A DNA stretch of 64,000 bases from assembly GCF_011378715.1 (NCBI RefSeq), contig NZ_WTKU01000003.1, positions 124,001 through 188,000 on the forward strand. The letters run 5' to 3'. This stretch comes from Psychromonas sp. SA13A. Its GTDB lineage: Bacteria > Pseudomonadota > Gammaproteobacteria > Enterobacterales > Psychromonadaceae. Positions 57,356 to 64,000 of the stretch are shown here, in pieces; positions within the stretch are counted from its first letter, which is position 1, and each line of letters begins with the position of its first letter. Both the position numbers and the translations under genes were made by a program. The notes below the pieces were generated by a model. The model did not search any database and was not told the origin of the DNA. It worked only from the letters and a program-made list of their open reading frames with translations.

Positions 57356-57471
57356 ATATAATCAACAGACTGTTATTGGAGAACCGTATATGAAATTTGG
57401 TTTAATATGCTCCATAAACTATAAAAAAAGTCTGTTTACAAAATAGAAATAGCACTGATGAAAGGGAATAC

Positions 57472-58173
57472 ATGGTTAAATATTTAAAAATATACGAGAC
57501 AATTAAACAGCGTATTCTAGAAATGGAATATCGATTAAATGAAAAACTCCCCGATGGTGCTTCTTTAGGTAAAGAATTTGATTGCAGTGAACTTACTATT
57601 AAAAAAGCCCTAGATATTTTGGTTGCTGACGGTTTAGTGGTAAGAAAACGCGGCTCTGGTTCATTCGTGAAACGTCCACTGAATACAACTACATCGCATT
57701 TACATGGAACTAAAGCAAACGCAATCAAACATGGTAAAGAAGTTACCTCTAACAACTTAAAATTTGAAATTGTTCCCGCAGATGAACGTATTGCTGAACG
57801 TTTAAATTGTAATAGGGGAGATCTAATTTATCACATCATTCGAGTGCGGATTATTGATAGCTTACCGACTGTTATTGAAGATACTTATATGCCAGTGAAT
57901 ATTTTGAATGGATTAACGATTGAGCATACCCAAGACTCGATTTATAGTTTTATTACCAATCAGCTGAAGCTAAAAATACATAGCTCGACGATGGAAATCA
58001 GTATTGTAAAAGCGAATGAAATTGAATCTGAAAACTTAAATGTACCGTTAAATGATAAATTAGTCGCTGTAGAACAAATAGTTTATCTTGATAATGGGGA
58101 TATTTTTGAATATTCAATCTCAAAACATACTACTGATACATACCATTTCTCCACTAATTTCGTCAGATTATAA
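57472..58173 (+). CDS. GntR-family regulator (HutC/UTRA subfamily)
   Basis: A 233-residue protein. The N-terminal winged helix-turn-helix (about 1-68: YETIKQRILEMEYRLNEKLPDGASLGKEFDCSELTIKKALDILVADGLVVRKRGSGSFV) is followed by a UTRA ligand-binding domain (about 90-230). UTRA regulators such as NagR and TreR bind sugar phosphates. It most likely represses the surrounding PTS genes through the CCATATGG palindromes and is induced by a phosphorylated sugar. An AAGGGA site precedes the ATG. Confidence 0.93.
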   Translation: MVKYLKIYETIKQRILEMEYRLNEKLPDGASLGKEFDCSELTIKKALDILVADGLVVRKRGSGSFVKRPLNTTTSHLHGTKANAIKHGKEVTSNNLKFEIVPADERIAERLNCNRGDLIYHIIRVRIIDSLPTVIEDTYMPVNILNGLTIEHTQDSIYSFITNQLKLKIHSSTMEISIVKANEIESENLNVPLNDKLVAVEQIVYLDNGDIFEYSISKHTTDTYHFSTNFVRL

Positions 58174-58366
58174 GTTTGCAATCTACGTAAAAAATATTAA
58201 TTTGAACGAATCAGATTACCATTAAATACTATGATCTTTCGAAGTCGAATTACACCTAACTAATTCATAGGGTCTGGATATTAGGTGTTAAGTATTATGT
58301 GCTTATTCTAGATATTAGAATAAGCAGCACAAAACTTAACTATCTGAATAAGCAATCAAGTTACTT

Positions 58367-58531
58367 TATACTCGTTATCGTTCAAGCTAACGACCCAGAG
58401 GGCAAAAGATGAAGCAAACATCTTCGTTATTAGAAAGTGTCGATTTAATCCGCTAGATCTTCCTCTTTCTGCCTTGAATCTGTTCACTTCACCGCTTACT
58501 GAATTTTACACCTTGAATGGTAACGGGTATA
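58367..58531. mobile_element. Inverted-repeat element, copy 2 (165 bp, MITE/REP-like)
   Basis: The right end, CTTGAATGGTAACGGGTATA, is the exact reverse complement of the left end of copy 1 at 54292. Terminal arms match at 17 of 20 positions (left end TATACTCGTTATCG). Read in reverse it parallels copy 1, including GGCAGAAAG, GAAGATCTA, ACTTTCTAA, AACGAAGAT and GGGTCGTTAGCT, but lacks about 100 bp present in copy 1. It makes up most of the 410-bp gap between the GntR and ROK genes. Confidence 0.7.
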
Positions 58532-58583
58532 TATTGATAAGGATAACTTGATTGCCACGCTTAATATCAAGGTGTGTAGAGCT

Positions 58584-59483
58584 TTATCCTTGTTGATGTA
58601 AAAATGCAGCTCCGCGTACGCCTGACGAATCGCCATAAACATTTTTGAGCACTTGAGTAACTGTATTCTTAGTGAATGTATATTTATTTAATTTAGCATT
58701 TACTAACGGATATATTTCATCAATATTAGACATGCCGCCGCCTAAAACAATCACTTCTGGGTCAACAAAATTTACAATATTGGCGCAAACACGTGCGAGC
58801 TGGTCACAATATAAATCCAAATGTTTCCTCGCTTCAGTATGGCCTTGAGCATACAACTCCATTATTTGTTTTGAATTTGCGTGAAAATACTTTTCCGAGA
58901 AAGTACGTGAAAAACCAGTACCAGAAACAAACGATTCTGTGCAGTTTTTAGAACCGCAATAACAATCAATTTGTTCACCATCAATCTTTGATGAATAACT
59001 AGGCAAAGGATTATGCCCAATTTCTCCGCCCAGTTTATTCAAGCCTGTGACTAATTTATTGTGTACAATCACTCCAGAACCACAACCCGTGCCGATAATA
59101 ATGGCAACACATGAATTCATTGCCTGTTTTGCCGCTCCATCTTTAAACTCAGAAAGCGCCAAACAATCAGCATCATTGGCGATAGCAATCGGTACATTTA
59201 TTTTTTGTTTTATATCTCCAATAAAATCTTTACCGTTTAGAATGATCACATTAGCGCCTTGCATCAATCCATTTTTATCTATGGAGCCACAACAGCCAAG
59301 ACCAATAGAATCAATATCACCATACTTTGCAACTTCATTAATAACTGACATGATAGATGATAAAAAACCTTCATAAGTCTCAGTATCAGTATCATATCTA
59401 TAAGTTATTAAAGTGTCGTATGTTACTGAATCTAAACCTACTCCTTCAATTTTTGTCCCACCAATATCTAAGCCAACTATCAT
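58584..59483 (-). CDS. ROK-family sugar kinase
   Basis: A 299-residue ROK kinase with the phosphate loop GLDIGGTKIEG (4-14), catalytic Asp in NDAD (103-106), ExGH (154-157) and the zinc motif CYCGSKNC (Cys174, Cys176, Cys181). ROK kinases phosphorylate glucose, GlcNAc or similar sugars. Next to a phospho-beta-glycosidase, it would phosphorylate the unphosphorylated sugar released from a PTS-imported disaccharide. The exact substrate cannot be told. It is the last gene of the IIC-IIA-GH1-ROK unit. Confidence 0.9.
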   Translation of the reverse strand: MIVGLDIGGTKIEGVGLDSVTYDTLITYRYDTDTETYEGFLSSIMSVINEVAKYGDIDSIGLGCCGSIDKNGLMQGANVIILNGKDFIGDIKQKINVPIAIANDADCLALSEFKDGAAKQAMNSCVAIIIGTGCGSGVIVHNKLVTGLNKLGGEIGHNPLPSYSSKIDGEQIDCYCGSKNCTESFVSGTGFSRTFSEKYFHANSKQIMELYAQGHTEARKHLDLYCDQLARVCANIVNFVDPEVIVLGGGMSNIDEIYPLVNAKLNKYTFTKNTVTQVLKNVYGDSSGVRGAAFLHQQG

Positions 59484-59486
59484 ATT

Positions 59487-59538
59487 ATCTACCTAAATTA
59501 GTTACCTACGTTATCTACCTAAGTTCTGCACCTAAGTT
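59487..59538 (-). repeat. Four 13-bp tandem repeats, each with an SD-like AGGT, before the ROK gene
   Basis: On the minus strand the units are AACTTAGGTGCAG, AACTTAGGTAGAT, AACGTAGGTAACT and AATTTAGGTAGAT, ending 3 bases before the ROK ATG. Only the last AGGT has ribosome-binding spacing (7 bases); the others are extra copies upstream. Confidence 0.8.
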
Positions 59539-59609
59539 AACGGGATGAAAAATAGGGGGCTTTTATCTCTATTCGATTAAAACCCACTTCAAAATATAAC
59601 TTATTAACT

Positions 59610-60989
59610 TTATTCGAAACCATTGTATTTTGATACTTGGGCAATCCACTCACCCGATTTTTTAATCGTTCGCTTTTGTGTTTTTAGATCTAATGCAATC
59701 CAACCATAACGGTTTTTATATGAATTAGCCCATGACCAACAATCGATAAATGTCCACAAATGGTAACCACGACAATTAGCCCCTTCTTCGATAGCTTTAT
59801 GTAACCAAGTTAAATGATCTTTTACAAACTCAATTCTGTAGTCATCTTGAATTTGGCCATCGATATTGAATTTTTCTTCCCCCTCAACACCCATTCCATT
59901 TTCTGCGATAAACCATTCAATATTGTCATATTCATTCTGAATAATTTTAGCAATATCATAAATCCCCTTCTCATAAATCTCCCAACCTCGATGTGGATTC
60001 ATTTTTCTATTAGGCATCACGTAATCATCAAAGAATAACTCTGGCATAAAGATCGCATCAGCGTGACGAGCATACTTAGGGGCTTGAGCTCGACGCGGGG
60101 CATAGAAATTAACACCTAATAGATCGACAATCCCCTGTTTTAATATTGTTGAATCACCTTCCACAGTCTCGGGTAATTGTTTGTGTTCAGTCAGTAATTC
60201 AACCAAGCCTGTTGGGTATTGACCTTTAGTTACAGGGTCTAGAAATGAGCGATTAAAAAACCAATCTGCAATTTCAGAAGCTTTCAAGTCAGCAGGATTT
60301 TGAGAGCGTGGATAAGAGGGGGTTAAATTCAAAATAATACCAATCTTGCCATCAAATTTTAATTCACGGTAAGCAATCACTGCCTTAGAATGTGCGATTA
60401 GGGTGTTATGAGCAACGGTTGCTGCTCGTTTAAAGTCCACTATATTTGGGTAATGAAAGTCATACAGGTAACCGCCTTCAACGGGTACGATAGGTTCATT
60501 GAATGTAAACCAATGTTTAACTCTATCGCCAAATAGTTCAAAACAGGTTTTAGCATATACAGCATAGGCTTCTACAACCTCACGAGATTCCCACCCTCCT
60601 TTATCTTGCATACACATCGGCATATCAAAATGAAAAAGATTGATAAATGGTTCAATTTCATGCGCAATTAACTCATTAATGACATTATTATAGAAATCAA
60701 TCGCTTTCGGATTGACTTCACCAGTACCATTTGGAATTAATCGAGACCAACTAATTGAGGTACGAAAAGAGTTATGTCCTAGCTGCTTCATCAATGCAAT
60801 ATCATCTTTCCAATTGTCATAGAATGTTGAAGCATCTGCACAGCCTACGTTATTGTGGAAACGATTTGGTTCTGTTTTAAACCAATGATCCCAAATGCTG
60901 GGCGATTTTCCATCCTGTAATGATGCACCTTCTGATTGTGGTGCTGAAGTAGCGGATCCCCACCAAAAATTCTCAGGAAATAATTTCAT
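59610..60989 (-). CDS. GH1 glycosidase, probable 6-phospho-beta-glucosidase
   Basis: A 459-residue TIM-barrel glycosidase of family GH1. The acid/base Glu165 lies in TFNEP and the nucleophile Glu363 in AENG. The PTS context points to hydrolysis of a 6-phosphorylated beta-disaccharide in the cytoplasm. The C-terminal loop SWANSYKNRYG (419-429) is where 6-phospho-glycosidases bind phosphate with Ser, Lys and Tyr; Ser419 and Tyr428 are present, but Asn426 aligns where Lys is usual unless the Lys has shifted by one. A GAGAGG site precedes the ATG. Confidence 0.9.
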   Translation of the reverse strand: MKLFPENFWWGSATSAPQSEGASLQDGKSPSIWDHWFKTEPNRFHNNVGCADASTFYDNWKDDIALMKQLGHNSFRTSISWSRLIPNGTGEVNPKAIDFYNNVINELIAHEIEPFINLFHFDMPMCMQDKGGWESREVVEAYAVYAKTCFELFGDRVKHWFTFNEPIVPVEGGYLYDFHYPNIVDFKRAATVAHNTLIAHSKAVIAYRELKFDGKIGIILNLTPSYPRSQNPADLKASEIADWFFNRSFLDPVTKGQYPTGLVELLTEHKQLPETVEGDSTILKQGIVDLLGVNFYAPRRAQAPKYARHADAIFMPELFFDDYVMPNRKMNPHRGWEIYEKGIYDIAKIIQNEYDNIEWFIAENGMGVEGEEKFNIDGQIQDDYRIEFVKDHLTWLHKAIEEGANCRGYHLWTFIDCWSWANSYKNRYGWIALDLKTQKRTIKKSGEWIAQVSKYNGFE

Positions 60990-61018
60990 TTTTTGCCTCT
61001 CTGATATTAATTAATTTT

Positions 61019-61058
61019 CAATTTTTTAATAATCAATTTTTAATAATCAATATTAAAC
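61019..61058. repeat. AT-rich tandem repeat between IIA and GH1 genes
   Basis: CAATTTTTTAATAAT (61019-61033) is followed by CAATTTTTAATAAT (61034-61047) and a partial third unit CAATATTAAAC. Confidence 0.6.
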
Positions 61059-61061
61059 TGC

Positions 61062-61427
61062 TTAGCTTACGACCATTAATTTCTTCAATTCAGCCATCTC
61101 TTGACGGAGTAAAATAATCTCCTCTGCAACTTCTTTAGCTAACACCCCTGTCATAATATGGTCTTGGATGTGAGTCAAAATTAAGGTCATAGGCACCTTT
61201 CCTTCTCCTTCGTCAAAACCAATTAATGCAGTTTGCGTTTTGTGTACTTCAGTGAAGGCTAAATTGGCTTGCTTTATGAGTAATGATGCTCGTTCAAAAT
61301 CACCATCTCGGGCAACCAACATTGCTTCCTTCGCAGCGGACTCGCCCATTGCAGCCTGTGTAAGTAGCGTCATTAGAAAGGTTTCAGAGATGTCTTCGAC
61401 CGAATTTATTTCAAAAATTTCTGACAT
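61062..61427 (-). CDS. PTS lactose/cellobiose-family IIA component
   Basis: A 121-residue all-helical IIA protein. The phosphorylation site is His86 in LILTHIQDHIM, with Asp89 in the metal-binding position. It accepts phosphate from HPr and passes it to IIB Cys9. The start at 61427 has AGGAA upstream; an in-frame ATG at 61481 would add 18 residues unlike the family. It lies between IIC and the GH1 gene. Confidence 0.94.
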   Translation of the reverse strand: MSEIFEINSVEDISETFLMTLLTQAAMGESAAKEAMLVARDGDFERASLLIKQANLAFTEVHKTQTALIGFDEGEGKVPMTLILTHIQDHIMTGVLAKEVAEEIILLRQEMAELKKLMVVS

Positions 61428-61543
61428 GATGTGTAATTCCTGATTAATGAATGTAAAAAGTGAATACTTTTTATTGAGCACCCCAAAAATACTTTAAAGT
61501 GCTCTACAGATTTCATCGTCTATTGTTGAAGCATAGACATGCA

Positions 61544-62854
61544 TTATACCGCCGATGCTTTATCTGCTTTTGCGTTAGCAGCTTCTTGTTCTAGTAACTC
61601 TTTTTCATGCATTTTGAAGAATGGGTAATAAATGACATAAGCGATACATAGGTTAATCATTACCGTCACAAACGCCATAACAGACCAATTCGTTGCCCAC
61701 ATAGCGCCAATCGGTGCAGGTGCAGTCCAAGGTGGTATAGCAATAATGCGATGCACTAACTCAAACTTGAACATACACCAAGTAAAGATGCCACAAAGCT
61801 GCGGAGCCAAAATCCAAGGTATAAAATAAGTTGGATTCATGACAATTGGAGTGCCGAATGAAACGGGTTCATTAATATTAAAAATCCCAGGAATAAGTGA
61901 CATTTTACCAATCGTTCTCAAATGAATGGCACGTGATCGCAAGAATAAAAGTACTAATGCCATGGTTGCACCAGAGCCGCCGAACATAATGAAAAAATCA
62001 AGCAACGGTTGTGCAAAAATTGCAGGTAATTTTGTGCCTTCAACACCCGCTGCCAATGCATCTTGATTAGCAACTAAGTTAGATAACACAAACGGTGCAA
62101 TGATCCCTCCGGTAATAGCAGAGCCGTGCACACCCGCCCACCATAAAACTTGAGCAATAAAAGAGACTAATAGAAATGCAGCTAACGAGTCCGATGCAGA
62201 GATAAGCGGTTTAAATATCTCCATGATAGCTTCTGGAATAATAAAACCAGTTTCTGCATGAATAAAAAGATTGAGAGGATAAATAGTCACCATCACTATC
62301 GCAATGGGTATTAACAGGTCAAATGAATCACGTATTTTCTCTGGTACTTGATGAGGTAACTTAATACCCACATTGTATTTATGTAGTAGACGCATCATTT
62401 CCGGTACAAATATACCAATGAGAATCGCAGTGAAGATACCCGTTCCTCCCATGAATTGCATTGATAATGCGCCGTCAGAGACTGGAGCTGAAATCATCAA
62501 AAATGTTGAGAGTGATAATAAACCGGCCATAAATGGGTTTAGAGTAGAATAAAAACGAGCTAAGTTATAACCTAAACCGGTAACGATCCAAAGCGTCATA
62601 ATACCCATTGTAAAATTGAATGGGTGTAGAATTTGCTCTCGGTATTCACGGGCAAATGTTGACCAAATATTAGTTGCATTTTCTCCAAAAGGAGGGAAAG
62701 CAATAACCAGTAGAAATGAACCAACAATGATAAAAGGGATTGCACCAATAAATGCATCACGAATGGCTTGCACATGTCGCTGTTGCCCGACTCGCCCAGC
62801 AACGGGGGCTACTGTACTTTGGAGGAATCCAAAGAATTTATCTTTTATAGTCAT
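61544..62854 (-). CDS. PTS lactose/cellobiose-family IIC permease
   Basis: A 436-residue polytopic membrane protein of the CelB/ChbC type, with about ten helices. Family sequence includes FIGAIPFIIVGSFLLV, WWAGVHGSAITGGIIAPF, FFIMFGGSGATMALVLLFL and IFNINEPVSFGTPIVMNPTYFIPWI. It transports and phosphorylates a beta-linked sugar such as cellobiose or chitobiose. It is the first gene of the operon IIC-IIA-GH1-ROK, whose promoter region carries two CCATATGG-type operators. Confidence 0.95.
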   Translation of the reverse strand: MTIKDKFFGFLQSTVAPVAGRVGQQRHVQAIRDAFIGAIPFIIVGSFLLVIAFPPFGENATNIWSTFAREYREQILHPFNFTMGIMTLWIVTGLGYNLARFYSTLNPFMAGLLSLSTFLMISAPVSDGALSMQFMGGTGIFTAILIGIFVPEMMRLLHKYNVGIKLPHQVPEKIRDSFDLLIPIAIVMVTIYPLNLFIHAETGFIIPEAIMEIFKPLISASDSLAAFLLVSFIAQVLWWAGVHGSAITGGIIAPFVLSNLVANQDALAAGVEGTKLPAIFAQPLLDFFIMFGGSGATMALVLLFLRSRAIHLRTIGKMSLIPGIFNINEPVSFGTPIVMNPTYFIPWILAPQLCGIFTWCMFKFELVHRIIAIPPWTAPAPIGAMWATNWSVMAFVTVMINLCIAYVIYYPFFKMHEKELLEQEAANAKADKASAV

Positions 62855-63055
62855 TAGCGAATCCTTTTTCTATTTGAATGTAAGTACTAATATTACAATT
62901 GGGTATAAGGTTGTTATTTATTGAGCCAAAAAATAAAATATAAATAGCAAGTCATAAACATGAACTTTAAAAGTAAGAATACATATTTAAATTATGTTTT
63001 ATAGATATTAAGTATATTTTCATGTTCTAATTTTGATAAGCAATATCATTACATT

Positions 63056-63071
63056 AAAACCATATGGTTTT
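63056..63071. promoter_or_regulatory. Palindromic operator upstream of the IIC operon, perfect copy
   Basis: AAAACCATATGGTTTT, extended to a perfect 20-bp palindrome at 63054-63073. It is identical to the core at 57248-57263. Confidence 0.75.
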
Positions 63072-63105
63072 AAGTGAGTTAATTAAAAAACAATACTTCC
63101 ATCAC

Positions 63106-63121
63106 AAAACTATATGGTTTT
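63106..63121. promoter_or_regulatory. Palindromic operator upstream of the IIC operon, one mismatch
   Basis: AAAACTATATGGTTTT differs at one position from the perfect operator and lies exactly 50 bp from it, about five helical turns, which would suit looping or cooperative binding. Confidence 0.65.
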
Positions 63122-63942
63122 AAATTAAAGTGATAACGTTATTAGGAGGGGTTAAAGTTGGATCTGATAGGGTTAAAAGAAACTTTAATAAGCATATAAA
63201 GCATTGAATCATATTCATTAATAATGAATATCTGAGAACTAACACTTAAGTGATAAAAATCAACCACTTAAAGTTTAGTTATTTAAACTCTCTCTTTTTA
63301 TAGCAACGTAAATGGTCCCCGATAATGTCGATGTTATTTAATTTAATCGGAGGCTCTTATTTTTATGAGTACTCTTAGTCGTCTGCGCTTATCCAGCCAT
63401 TTTGATACTTATTTACTAGATGTTTTACCCTTGCAGTGACTTTCTTTTGCTTTCCAAAAATAAAAAATTATATCTAAAAATAGCAAAGAAAAAGGCACAT
63501 CGGTTCGTTCTCTGATCCAAGCTAACTATTCATTTTAAACGTATTTTTTCAGGGTGGCGCTCCATCGCTATTCTTTTTTATTATCAAATTAAGCAATGCG
63601 ACTTTATATTTTCCCATCTAATCATTTATACATAAAACACCCATATGGTGGTATTTTTTTGATTGTAATATGTTTTTAATGTATTGTGTGCGCGAATTAA
63701 ATATAGCTTCTTTATTGAATGAAAAGATATTCCATTATTGAGTTAACTTATTGTGTTTATATCCTTTTCTAGATTCGCATAATAAGTGTAATTTCCTATA
63801 TTTGATTTAAATAACCACATAGAGATTACGCTAAGACTTTGATATTAATTTCAGACATCTCAAAGTGAAAAAACGTAATTTATCTAAATAATATAAACGA
63901 CTAACAATCGTCTTCGATGATTTAAATTTAAAAGGATAGGTA

Positions 63943-64000
63943 ATGAAATTTGTAAAGGTTGCTGTATTGGCTCTCACTGCTTTAATAATATCTGGGTGTG
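63943..64000 (+). CDS. Putative lipoprotein, 3' end outside window
   Basis: The first 19 codons are seen. They encode MKFVKVAVLALTALIISGC, a lipoprotein signal peptide ending in the lipobox ISGC (Cys19). An AGGATAGG ribosome-binding site precedes the ATG. The mature protein lies outside the window, so no function can be given. Confidence 0.75.
   Translation, partial: MKFVKVAVLALTALIISGC

Larger units (their letters stand above)
62855..63942. other. Long AT-rich non-coding region
   Basis: About 1.1 kb without a supported gene. It contains the two operators of the IIC promoter (63056 and 63106), a 9-bp inverted repeat at 63211-63231, a CCATATGG core at 63641-63648, and a 24-codon open frame at 63365-63439 preceded by GGAGG 12 bases upstream. 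No homology is recognised in it. Part may be decayed coding DNA. Confidence 0.6.

Noticed and set aside
63365-63439. 24-codon frame MSTLSRLRLSSHFDTYLLDV...
   Set aside because: GGAGG is 12 bases upstream, too far for confidence, and no homologue is recognised; mentioned only as part of the gap.

Overview
The window looks like a chromosome segment of a marine, low-GC gammaproteobacterium. The best guess is Psychromonas or a close relative (Psychromonadaceae/Alteromonadales). This rests on the AT-rich coding style, the gene order, a secreted Lig E-type DNA ligase and an rnpB-rsmI-lpoA neighbourhood. The genus is inference; gammaproteobacterial assignment is secure.

Layout. (1) 1-1.6 kb: 3' part of a chemotaxis receptor gene. 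(2) 1.85-6.44 kb, minus strand: elongation-wall operon rsfS-rlmH-mrdA-rodA-rlpA. (3) 6.7-25.1 kb, plus strand: an intact dcw (division and cell wall) cluster mraZ-rsmH-ftsL-ftsI-murE-murF-mraY-murD-ftsW-murG-murC-ddlB-ftsQ-ftsA-ftsZ-lpxC. Many of its genes overlap by 1-4 bases. (4) 25.3-33.8 kb: dciA (helicase loader), an M23 peptidase, secA, mutT, a periplasmic ATP-dependent DNA ligase, nadC, coaE, zapD and yacG. (5) 34.1-36.7 kb: a diguanylate cyclase gene broken by two frameshifts, a HopJ-family gene and a SUI1 (YciH) gene. (6) 36.9-39.7 kb: the ferrous-iron uptake operon feoABC with candidate FNR and Fur sites. (7) 39.9-49.1 kb: rlmN-pilW-rodZ-ispG-hisS-yfgM-bamB-der-yfgJ, in the order known from Escherichia coli and Vibrio. 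(8) 49.3-54.2 kb: dolP, diaA, yraN, lpoA, and divergent rsmI. (9) 54.2-56.4 kb: a mobile-looking repeat, the RNase P RNA gene followed by degenerate 152-bp tandem copies of its own tail and terminator, and a START-domain lipoprotein gene. (10) 56.7-62.9 kb: an accessory beta-glucoside/cellobiose-type PTS locus (IIB, GntR regulator, ROK kinase, GH1 phospho-glycosidase, IIA, IIC) with palindromic operators at both divergent promoters. (11) The last 1.1 kb is AT-rich and without recognisable genes until the start of a lipoprotein gene cut by the window end.

Most of the window is conserved housekeeping: peptidoglycan precursor synthesis, divisome and elongasome, outer-membrane assembly and lipid A, and translation factors. 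The less ordinary signals are repeats. They include tandem rnpB tails, two related inverted-repeat elements, a four-fold 13-bp repeat that multiplies the ribosome-binding site of the ROK kinase, in-frame 12/15-bp repeats in MurF, FtsW and the M23 peptidase, and large perfect palindromes. No CRISPR array, phage or complete insertion sequence was seen. I found no clear new multi-gene system; the best leads are listed as findings.
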